64,000 bases of DNA. Origin: Ephemerocybe angulata. Taxonomy: Eukaryota; Basidiomycota; Agaricomycetes; Agaricales; Psathyrellaceae. Location of the stretch: positions 3,648,437-3,712,436 of the forward strand of contig JAACJK010000163.1 in NCBI GenBank assembly GCA_013368325.1, written 5' to 3'. The notes beneath the pieces were generated by a model, which saw only the letters and a program-made list of their open reading frames with translations, was not told the DNA's origin and did no database searches. Made by a program: the position numbers and the translations under genes. Below are positions 36,178-46,446 of the stretch, piece after piece. Within the stretch, counting starts at the first letter, position 1; the number at the start of each line of letters is the position of its first letter.

Positions 36178-39100
36178 GACTGCAAGGTGGTTTCAGTTGA
36201 CTTCGGGGAAGGGGGAGGAGCGGGCCAGCTCACCTCCACGTGCCTTGGTATCTCTCTTTTGAGAATCATGAAGGCACTAATAGTAAAAGAGCGATGTCCA
36301 TCCGTAGGCCCTGAAATGGGTGAATGTCGGCTCCTGAGCTACCCGTCAATCGTTCAAGTTGGACCCAAGGAAAAATCGCGCAAGATGCAGCGGCCTTTCC
36401 TCGGTAGCACTCTATAGCTATAGATTGATCGGTAGATGGGGACATTCAGGACGGTAAAGCGTCAGGCCAGCACAGAAGATCCAGAGGTGCAGGGTGAAGG
36501 TAGTGAAGGAGCATCGCGAGTAAGAATCAATTACTTTGAGAATATAATCCAGGGAGTTTTATTGTCCTTTCAGCTGAGGGCGAAGCTACCAGGATGGCTA
36601 CTTATCCCTCTGAATTCACCACCGTCGATCATTGTGTAGCACCGGCGCAGGCGGCGTGGGTGGTAGGATGCCGGCTGCTTCTCGCCGAGCGCCTTCACTG
36701 CAGTCGCGAGATTGCAGTTGGTTGTTTGGACGGGTACGCGGTCAAACATGGTGTTCATTATAGACTGAAGGTACGCGATTCGGACCACAGGGTGCTCTTT
36801 TCTGGCATAAGCTGGTGGAAGAATTAGAAATGCGTCGCGTCGCTCATCGTCTATATCCGAGTCGTAGGCCTCTGTTAGAAGACCGACTCCGGTCCAAACC
36901 GTGTCTGGAACAACGGGCTCCGCATCGCCAACACCACCTGTGGCAGGCTCACCCATCTTAACGCCAGCGCCAAAGTCCCCTTCACCATCAGCAAGCGCTG
37001 GCCCTCCAGGCAGGCCCACCATGCTCCCCGCCGGTTCTGGTTGCCCAGGTTCCCCTTCTCCAGCGCGCCTGGACCGACGGCGCTCTTGCCCCCTAATACA
37101 ACCAGACGCCCGAGCTAATCCAGAGGTACGAGAGAGTGGAGGGGGATAGGTGAGTTCTGCTTCCAGTGCAAGACGTTCGGTGGGATGAGGTGCGAGCCGG
37201 AGGGGCCTATCTGCTGTCGGTGGAGGTCTGCGGTAACCATTCGGTGGGCATGAGGCTTACTGATGCATCTCCTACATGTGCAGGAGGTATTTCGTCGCTC
37301 CGTTGCGAGGTATAGAGGATCGAGGACGTGATGGAACTTGGAGAATACTCCAAAGATAGTCTCAGTCCAAGATAGAGTCTAGGGTTAGGTTTATCTGCCT
37401 TGTGCAATGCCGCTCCGTTTGACCAGGCTGCCCCCTGTGCACGGGCCCGCATTCAGGCCAATCGAAACTACGTAGACCGTTGCAAGCGAAAAGGTGTATA
37501 TATATTAAACAATTCTACATAGTACAGAATATTATATCGCCGCCTAGAACTCTGGAGGTCTGCCAGGAGAAAGGGTTTCAACTTGAAGGACGGCAGCGGT
37601 TCAGTCGGCGGGCCTGAGTAGACTCAGATTGATGGAGGGGAAGATCAGAGCCATGATGGTCGTACTGGCCGGCGTACTAGTCACAGTGCTGAGACGCAAG
37701 GTTGAGGATTGGTTGAGGAGCTGCGACTCAGAGTCACCCTACACAATAGAAGAAGTGCCAGTGCGTGCTTTCAAGCCTGGGTTCCTGCCTGGTATCAATG
37801 TTGAAATCCACCGATACCATGGACCAGGTTGAATCTCCCTCTTTGCTGACACCGGACTCCAAACCAGTCGCCTCCGAAGGCCTACGAAGGCCCGTGGACA
37901 CACCCGACGGGCCAAGGCAATTGTCCAAGGATAAACCGACGGACGAACAAAAGTTGTGGACACCAGCTGCAAGTTCATGGGACGGTCGCCTTTTTCGGCG
38001 GCCTATGTGTGTGTAGTACCTGGCACCGTTGGTGACACTGCCAACGCTTCATGTGGTCGGGTTGATAAGGTTCCTCAGGCTGACGGAAAGGTTGCTGAAA
38101 CATGAGCCTCATTTCGCCTCTGGAGAGATGGCTGTGTATTCATCTCCGTCATTGAAGTTCGCGATTCCTGCTGTTCAGGCTTGCTCTCCCGGATAGATCC
38201 TCCTATTAGCACTACATGATCACCATGTTGTTTCTTCATTCGGGGACACCAGCATTGTAAGAGCCTGGGCCAGCAAGTTGACGGGACCTGGTCTGCAGGA
38301 CAGGTTAGGGGCTTTCAGCAAGCTTTCAGTTTAAGGTTCTAAGTTTCATTTCCACAAAGCATCAGAACATATTCTTATCTATGTCACTATGCGGGAGCCC
38401 TACCGCTGGTCAAACGACGTATGGCGCTCAGCCAAATACGCCTCCGGTGACTAATCAGTTATGCCAGACCGTGACAGACCTCGATGAACCAGGATAGTAT
38501 TCAAGTAGGCAGTCTGTCTTCCCGTGGTGGGGAAAATCTACGGGGCAGTAGTTGGAACGAACCTCGCCGCAGCCTCGAAGTAGATATTGGTCCCGTTGAG
38601 ATTTAGGCGCCGAAGGTGTCAACGGACCTTCAATCACAGGTGAGGCCTAGGCTTATGGCTCACCTCAGCATGACCTAACCAATCCAAAAAAATCTCGGGA
38701 TGGACTCGGAAACGGGCTGGGGATGGGAGAACTTGGGCTTTCGGATTGAAACCGCACGATAACGGCAGTAGTAGTACATGCGTTCGTCTCCGCCAATTTC
38801 CTTGCTCTGCTTCCGACTGGCTTCGCAATGAACGTACTGCGGCCTTAGTTGGGAAATACTCCTTGCAACTGACTGCAACAAATTGATAGCAGGCACGAGG
38901 GGAACTTGCATCCAATCTTTTACGTTGATGCAAGGTGGCTCGTTTTCCTTCCTTTGAACGGCTGTACGCACTTCACCTCGTTACTTCTTTCTAAAGAATG
39001 ACGCCGGCCTAGCCCTCGAAGAAGCTGGATTCGATGAAGAGAAGAGGAGTATGCTGCAGTGCGTAGATTATGCGTTCGAAGGCCGTTTCCGAGTCCGAAA

Positions 39101-40032
39101 ACTTCTGTATGTCGTCTCATCGAGGCTAACCTAACTTGCTTAGATTGGTAGGTGATATCAGATATGTCGTACAAGTCTCCACCCACTTTTCTCCATACTT
39201 GTCGCAAGTCCATGGACAAGATTTGAGACCAAAAGGTTAGGCTTCTACGATCTGACCTCAATGCGTCACCTCATAAGTATGAGCGCGAATTGCCAGTCGG
39301 CAGGTGACGGTGATAGGGCCTAAGATGAACGGAAGGTTCTCAGTATCATCACGGTGGAACTCTAGAAGTCAGGGGTCCTACTTACTCTTTACTCATACTT
39401 GTCCCGGGCTTGGGAGCGGTTCAACCGCAAGAAGCGCCGGGCCTGCACCAATGCAGGCCAAAACCGACCAGTTGGCCAAAACCGACCTGTGAACGGATGT
39501 GCTTGCGCCACCCCGGGTCCGGGCCAACTTCAATGCCACCGTCACGGTGACGGTGAAAAAATCGCCAGCGCGGCTGATCTATCATTCTGCTAAATTAGTA
39601 TAGCTGCACTACTGGACCCTGGCGTGAAATGATCCTTGAGCGTCCGAGGTCCAAGTCGCACGGTGGCCGATCTCATGTAGCAGAAGTTAAAAGTTGGGAC
39701 GTCTGCTCGAATCTGACGGGCCTGTGCTACTATGATTGCGAGCATCATCTGACTCAGCATGGGGCAACCCTCAAATTGAGAAGGCCAAGCTGCTATTAGT
39801 ACCGGCTTTGACCCCTTGCTTTTTTCCCTCACTCGTGTCAAGCGATTTGGTTCTCCCCCTCGCCTTTCGGCCACCGGCGCCTCTGAGACGCTGAGCGCGC
39901 GCTAAACCTGAGGCCTGATAGCCGAAATTGAAAGGCAAGAGTTTATTTGACGTATTCTCGTGACTCCCCAGTATCCTTACTAATGAAGACCGCAGAATAA
40001 AACATTGAAAAACAATTCCGCTGGAAAGAGGG
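36178..40032. other. Mostly unassigned transposon-like debris
   Basis: On the minus strand 37,022-36,570 has a protein-like piece (DSDIDDERRDAF..EHPVVRIAYLQSIMNTMFDRV) of a kind I associate with transposase-linked mushroom proteins; the match is weak. At 38,971-38,675 (-) another frame (INVKDWMQVPLVPAINLLQSVARSISQL) looks coding but is unknown. The rest shows nothing clear. Confidence 0.3.
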
Positions 40033-41492
40033 ATGGCGCAGCAATCACGGCCAACTCAGATAGGTCTCTCATGCTCGCCAACTCGAGACACAGATGCCGC
40101 AAGCTCGCCCACTCGAGACACAGAGGCCGCAAGCTCCTCAGATTTGGGCGCTTCTTCACGAAAGAGACTTGGGGACGAAGAGTCGGGCTCGTCGGGCAGT
40201 CCAATGAAGAAACCGAAGACAAGTGACGACAACGCAGCAACTTATAACACCCTCAAGGCCAAGAGGAAACTCCCCAACTCTGTCCCCACTGTTTCGACGA
40301 AGGGTTTTATCACCCCCTTGCCGAGGACCGCCGCTATAGTGGGTTGTTCGTATCGACCTTACACACGCATCCGGGCCCTAATTAGTTCCAGCTTGGGGAA
40401 ACACCTGCGCCAACATTTAGTGCAGGCGCTTGGACGTCTTCAACTGCGATGGATCCAGCCGTCTTTTCCCCGGCGTTCTATCTACCCAATCCCCCCCAGC
40501 AGGCAGGACTGTCTCTTCGCGAAGGGATAGAGCGGCAAAACGTGTTCTTCCGCCACGCCCTGGCGACGTTTCAAACCCAGAAGGTAAGAATGATCTAAGG
40601 CTGAACTGACTTGAAGGGCTAAACTTGCTTCAATACAGACAGATCGACCAACCGCTCAACCAGGCTCAAGCTATATTGAGGAGTTGGAGTCCACCGCCGG
40701 CTTGAATCTCCTTGGCTCTGGCGACCACGGGACTCCCGCTGTTGGCAACAACGTCCCCGATTTCCAGAGTTTAACACCCTCAGGTCCATCGGTGAGCAGA
40801 GTCTTGAAGTTGCGCTTCTGCTTAAGTACTGACCGCAGAATATCGACAGGGCGCATTTACCTCTCTCGATTCCGACAAACCCGCTCTGAGCTCCAAGATG
40901 CTAACTCCTGCGGCCGTGAGTTGCGTCCTCTGACCACCTGCATTTCAAATAACTGATGTAGTAACCGCCTGCTTGGACCTTCACCCGCTCCCAGTCTCGC
41001 CTACGCGAATTAGCGGACCGGAGACATTCTTTGGAAGTCGGGATGGGCAGAGCCGCTGGCGAGCTGTTGGGATATTTGGAAGAGTACGTTGAGGTCACGG
41101 CCGAGGTGCTGGCGCTTGAACAAACTTCTACTGCGCCACGCGAGAATTTCGGTCTGGAAGAGTACGTTGAGGTCACGGCCGGGGTGCTGGTGCTTGAACA
41201 AACTTCTACTGCGCCACGCGAGACTTTCGGTCTCGAGGAGCAGACCGAATTTTTAGCGGCATTCCAGGATAGCCAGGCCTCCGCCGTCGCGCGAGCCAGT
41301 CTTTTCGACCCATCGACATCCAATCCAACTAACGATTTTCGAGGGGAAGGTTCCCTGCAGGAGCTCGGCTTGAACTGCGCGAAGAATCCCACCTACCTTT
41401 CGAACCGTGTCGGGGCGGCCTGGAAGAAACTCACTTCCCTTGTGGAAAGGATCAGAGGCAGGGGTTCCCGTTCAACTCAAACCTCATCCTAA
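40033..41492 (+). CDS. Putative spliced gene, unknown function
   Basis: Begins MAQQSRPTQIG with a 30-bp tandem duplication (PTRDTDAASS, PTRDTEAASS), then a basic, Ser-rich segment with a nuclear-localisation-like MKKPK. Later exons likely include DPAVFSPAFYLPNPPQQAGLSLREGIERQ..FFRHALATFQTQK (to the donor at about 40,583) and TDRPTAQPGSSYIEELESTAGLNLLG. The last exon holds the acidic ELLGYLEEYVEVTAEVLALEQ region and ends at 41,492. A 78-bp in-frame duplication lies at about 41,077-41,232. Two junctions could not be made to agree in phase, so the gene may be damaged or my exon borders wrong. No family recognised. Confidence 0.35.
41077..41232 (+). repeat. 78-bp tandem duplication
   Basis: Two adjacent copies of a 78-bp unit (gaagagtacgttgaggtcac ... 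ttcggtct) differ at a few positions and keep the reading frame (26 codons each). Confidence 0.85.
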
Positions 41493-41682
41493 TACCTTTT
41501 CGTTTTAAATCCTGACGGATAACCCCTCTTTCACGCCTGAATATGCGACTCCACTCGTCAGAACACCTTATAAGTATATATTATTGGACATTGTTTCGGA
41601 CTTCGCTTATCATTCGGGAAAGCCACCATTGATTGGATACAAATGTTGAATGGCTAGTAAGGACTGACGTTGATATGTAGGA

Positions 41683-41803
41683 GGAATACATGGAGCTCTC
41701 ATACTATCATCCTTTATTCGACGAAGGGACGCACGTACTTTGTCACGTTCACGTTCCCCGAGAAACCACAAAAAAAAAAAAAAAAAAGGGAATACATGGA
41801 GCT
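41683..41803 (+). mobile_element. Short poly(A)-tailed retroposed insert with target-site duplication
   Basis: The 15-mer GGAATACATGGAGCT is present at 41,683-41,697 and again at 41,789-41,803. Between them are about 72 bp of unique sequence followed by 18 consecutive A (41,770-41,787). Direct repeats plus a 3' A-tail are the signature of LINE-type retroposition of a short or 5'-truncated RNA. The source RNA is not recognised. It lies between the 3' ends of two convergent genes, where an insertion would be tolerated. Confidence 0.8.
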
Positions 41804-41851
41804 TCTGTAACGATTGACCTTATGTTTGGCTTCTCCAGCGTCTCTGGTCTC

Positions 41852-42943
41852 CTACGTCTGACACATGTGGAACGAGCTTGAGCCGTTCAAGCAAACGCGG
41901 CGGCACCGACCGCAGCGAACAAACAATCGTTTCACGTCAAGCAATGTCAAGCCGGCATGACGATCGTGTGTGAGCAAGGCGGATACTATGTCGAAACTTG
42001 GGTCTTGAACGAGCAGTGCGCGACCGTTACAACCATGGCTAGAGCGCCGATCGGCGTAAATGAAATGGCGACAGCGAGCGCATTGTCGAAGCAGCTGTTG
42101 CATTTCCGTCTTCGTCACACCCTGACCAAACAGTTGGCCCAACCGAAGCAGTATGTCGAAAGTAGTGTAAGTGGGACGGCTGGGATTGAAGGAACGGAAT
42201 TTGCAGGTCGCGATGAATTCGTCGTCAAAGGGCAGAGCTAAAGAGATGAATATGTATTAATACTTTCAAATGGGTGGAAGATATTTTTCCCTCACAAGTA
42301 CCGGCAATGGGTGAGAAGGCATACTCTTGCGCCACGACGGGAGACGGAGCAGCGGCGGGGGCCTCGTCTTGGAACTCTCTGGGTGTGGCAGTGGAAGCGT
42401 TTGTCTCGAAGACTGGGACCTGTTTGGGCTCGGGCGCCGAGATAGCTTCAACGGATTGCGCCTCTGACAGAACTTGCGCTAGATCAAGGAACAGTTCAGC
42501 GTCAAGTTTGACTACAGACGCTACCGAAAGACTCACGGTTGATAAAAAGGGCGGGATCATCCTGCGAGTCAGAGACTTGTTTTGGCTTGAAAGCTGCTGC
42601 ATAGTAGTCGACATCAGCTTGTATTGTTGGCGTTCAAAGTAATAAAGTACGGCAACCTACCTTCAAGCGAGACCTCCTGCTGGGTGGACGCTCCTGACCG
42701 TGGGCTGTCTGGTAATAAGATATAATCTTCGAATCGATACCCGCGATGGAGAGCAACGCTCGTAGGAGATTGATTGAGGGGGTCGTCAGTAGGTTCGACA
42801 GAGAAGGCCCGAGGCATCACAGGGGAAAAGATTGAGAAGGCAGGGGGGGTCTGTCTGATTCTATTCGCGAAAACCAATGGTGGGGGCGAAGCAACGCGCC
42901 TCCGACCAGTAATGGAAGGAGTGGTGTAACTGTGAAGAGACAT
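41852..42943 (-). CDS. Protein with duplicated C-x2-C-x11-H-x-C zinc motif, 310 aa
   Basis: Four exons (42943-42661, 42617-42537, 42478-42296, 42237-41852), all separated by phase-1 introns, give a clean 310-aa frame. Residues 1-190 are low in order, rich in Ser, Pro and acidic residues. The carboxy-terminal 125 aa are ordered: FDDEFIATCKFRSFN, then LLRQCARCRHFIYADRRSSHGC and about 30 residues on LFVRCGRCRRVCLNGSSSFHMC. The two motifs have identical spacing, C-x2-C-x11-H-x-C, so the module is probably an internal duplication that binds two zinc ions. The start at 42,943 is preferred over an in-frame ATG at 43,027 because a TATA box lies between them. It is divergent from the gene at 43,737. 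Family unknown to me; a nucleic-acid or protein-binding role is likely. Confidence 0.7.
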
Positions 42944-43005
42944 GGCCAGTAGTAAGTGTGGTGAACCCGATGCCAGTGCCGCATATTGGGCCGGTACGAA
43001 GCGTC

Positions 43006-43013
43006 TTATATAT
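43006..43013 (-). promoter_or_regulatory. TATA box of the zinc-motif gene
   Basis: TATATAAG on the minus strand, 63-70 nt upstream of the ATG at 42,943. It decides between two in-frame starts. Confidence 0.5.
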
Positions 43014-43736
43014 CGAGACGGTGTCACGCGGTACCGAGCTTATTGGCGAACGGAGCCGCAACTAAGTCAGGTTTAAGATGCCAGACTTGGGTCAGGACTT
43101 TGAGGCGCCAACCCGTGTAACCTCTCAGGCGCCTGAAAACTTGAAGTCACTTGGCAGATCACGGCGCGTTGAACCTCGCGACACGGTCATGTGCTGAGCA
43201 GTATTTCACACCACGTGCAATCCGAATCCGTGCGCCGGTGGCAAGCCTCTGCGCCAAGCCTCTGCGCAAGGTTAACACCCTCGGCCACCCCACCGTAACA
43301 GCGCCGCTTTGATCTTCAAGTTTATTGCTGGTCATGGACGTCCATGGCTCCCCTCCGCGCCCCACTCCATTTATATGTCCTTACCACTCTTAGCGGCGGT
43401 CTAAAGGACCGATTTTGACGGCTCCTTCCACAGCCCTCATTCGAGGCTTTTCCGTCGTAAACTGAGCTCGTTTTAGGGATACGTCCATATTCCTGGTAGA
43501 TGTCGCTTCTTTCAGGAAGTTTTCTGACCGCTCTAACCCCAGAAATAAGCTCAAGGTTTTCATCAAGGACGTGACGCCCCTCACAATCTCTGGTCAGATA
43601 AGGAGCAGGTAGGCTGGTACCCCCCACCCCATCTTTCCCCTCTGCTAAATCCCGATCGGTTGCAGAGAGTGCCCTACCCGCTTGAGTGGGCGCCCTTTTG
43701 TTGCTGGTTTCGATTCATAGCGCCGACCTTACCACC

Positions 43737-46273
43737 ATGCCGCTGTATGAAATGGACGGCTTCTGGTTTCCGTTCGAGAACAATGGCCTCCAGGTCCTGC
43801 CACAGGGGACCCTCCTGGCAGGTGAGGGTGGTATAGAGACTATTCTTACTTCCCTGTCTAACGACGTGCTCCGTTCTCAATAGGGTCTGTGGAACCGACG
43901 ACAGAAGAGGATGCCTATGGCTTAGGTTTGGGGAGGGCTTGGGAGGAAGCAGTGCGCCCCTCGCAGCCCCCTGAACCGATCCCAGATTGGTGGTCGCCAC
44001 TAGGTTCGTGTGCTAGGTGTCGACCTCATTCTAACGCTTATCTTGCCACTTAGAATCAGGCGCAGCTTCGTTTTATTCCGCGGTTCCTACCGCCTATTCA
44101 GGCGACGCATCCTCGAGCGCCGCAGAAATCAACTTGAGTAGCCCCGTCCGCCAAGGTCAACCCTCAAATGCAGCGAGGAGGGCGGCTTCCTCTAGCCCCC
44201 CTCAGGCGCCCCCCCCAAGCGCGCCCGTACGGGCGCTACCGAGACTGCGGTTACGCCCCAGGCCCCGCCCCAGGCCCCCCCAGCCCGCCCAGGCCCCGCC
44301 CGAGGTCATCGACGCTGGGGTGGCTTCTCCACCTCGTACCCCGCCACCCGGCCGCGCTGACCGTCCAGTCACCCCGGGGCCCCCGCCTTCTCCGCCTGCC
44401 ACGATTGCACACCAGGCCACGGTTGTGGCGACGGGCGTCAATGCTATCCTTTTTGATAGAGAGGCTTTGAGGGACAAGTTCTCCAGCTTGCTCGGTACCT
44501 TACCTTCCCCCAATTACACTGTCCCATCGGCTTGCGACGATCCCTGGGCACCTGTGGACGTCGTCACTGCCTCAGGCTTCAGGACGACCAAACGGAGAGA
44601 AGCGTGCACGCTTGCAGCTCAACACCACCAAATTCTCAAGGAACGCGCCCCAGGGGCCAAGCTCGTCGCCGCCCTGAATAGCTACTTTCTTTCTCTAGGT
44701 CTGTCGTACATCGTGCTCCGCCACAACGGCCTGACGCCAGGACTTTGCGAGCTCCTGGAAAGGATTGTCGAGGAGTATCTGCTCCGCCATCCCACAGACA
44801 ACTTGCCGGCCATAGGTAAGTACTTTCACGCTTTTGTCCCCGTTCAAGGCGACCGGATCTGACTCTGTATATCAGCGCCACTAATTCAAGGGTTATTCAT
44901 ACGATGCGTAAATCTATACCTCGTGGAACCCCCGGCTCGTTTGGTACGTTACTCCCTGTCTCTTTCGTTATCATTCTTATTTACTTTTGGCAGATGGCAA
45001 CTAAGCTACAGGCCAACGATGCTAAATACAAGTGGAAAACCACGTTTGAACATATCCCGACCATGGGATATATAGATCAACTCTGGCCAAGACCGCACCC
45101 CCAAGAAGCACCCGCTCGAGCTTGGCTAGCATGCGCGCTCGGCCTGGGCGTTAATACGTTCGTGACGGGCAGAAAGGGAGCCCTGACGAAGCTGGAAGAC
45201 CCGCGAGAGGGGGTGAGCGCTATCTCTTTTAACCCGTCCGCTTATTAACAAACAATTTCCGCAGTGCAGCAATGAGCTCGCCCAAGAAGTTCTGCTAGCT
45301 ATGCGACAAGGCGAAAACGCTGAAGCTGTTCGACAAGGTCGGCCCATCCCTGTTCCTCCCCCGCTGCCCTTGGCTGGGGCATACCTCAATTCCAGCAACG
45401 AACCCATTCCTGACCCTAGGACGGCTGTTGTGAATGAATTCGGTGTCCCCGTTGAGATCCACGTCAACCTGGTCCGACGCTATGATTTCCGTCGACGTCC
45501 GGGTACGTTGGAGACGGAGAGGGAAGAGTGCTACGTGCGGATGCTTAGTCATCCTTTATTTTGGTGGTTTGTGTATTTAAACATCACGTCTGCACGATAT
45601 ATGGAGCATGGCCTCGAAGCGCTCGAGGTGATCTTCCAAGCCCTAATCTCCTCCGACAACGAGCTAGCCATCAAATACGCGATAAAGATATGGAGTGATG
45701 CAGCCGGCGACGTAAGTGAAGCTCATTCTACACTGCATCCACTCCTTCTAACGCCCTTGTGTGCTCAGGTTGGCCAACTGTGGGCGTACGTCGGGACGAC
45801 CGGCGTCGTCCCGACTATTGAGGACATCCCCGGTTTCATGGCCCACCCACTCCGCCAGGCGATTGCCGTTCTTCGCCCCCTCGCCGCACAGGCTGCGATA
45901 CGAAAATGGATGAAGGACACCGACACGGTGGATGAAGTAGTATACCTCCTCGGACGCCTGAAGAACCTAATGGCAAGGGCGATCCAGCCTGTCGGCAACG
46001 TGTCGATCATGCCCTACTTTAACTTGGCATTGCCGCCCTCATACCCGCACGGTGATGAGTTCACCGAGGCTGAAGTGGCAGCCACTTTGACAAGCATGCA
46101 GGGTACGTTTTATCGACGTCTGAGTCCAGAGCTTGGCTCATTCCTGCCCTAGACCCTGAGAACTACGCCCTCATCGCCCCTTCTGACTGTGAGTTTCCTC
46201 CCCACCCGAGCTCAAGCTGGAGTGCTAAACGGTCTGCCTGCTTCGTTTCTTAGTGGCTCCCTTCATGTTTTGA
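43737..46273 (+). CDS. Orphan nine-exon gene, 696-aa protein
   Basis: Exons 43737-43821, 43884-44003, 44054-44815, 44876-44943, 44994-45212, 45265-45711, 45769-46102, 46153-46188 and 46254-46273 join with all phases in agreement, so the gene is almost surely real and intact. Residues 1-90 contain paired aromatic motifs (MDGFWFPFEN, PIPDWWSPL). About 95-165 are Pro/Arg/Ala-rich. The rest is ordered, mostly helical: REALRDKFSSLLG, LSYIVLRHNGLTPGLCELLERIVEEYLL, WKTTFEHIPTMGYIDQLW, LSHPLFWWFVYLNITSARYMEHGLEALEVIFQAL, WMKDTDTVDEVVYLLGRLKNLMARA. No catalytic motif or family is recognised. It ends 173 bp before the inner end of the right arm and shares its promoter region with the zinc-motif gene. 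Confidence 0.7.
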
Positions 46274-46446
46274 AGTCTCTTCGTCTTGAATCTCAACCTC
46301 GTAAGCGTTTCCCGTCGTTGTTCTTTGAAAGTCGTTCGTGCCTGCTCTCCCCGTCGCAAATCTACCCAACTTAGTACGCTGCCGCCCTTCTCATTGGTTT
46401 TTCGTTCCTTGCGCTTTGTATATGTGTAACTACCTGTATGCCTCTC

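Noticed and set aside
24737..46446. A KDZ transposase that would explain the TET/JBP-like gene
   Set aside because: No KDZ-type catalytic motifs were found in the core or flanks; the only clear transposase is of the Plavaka type.
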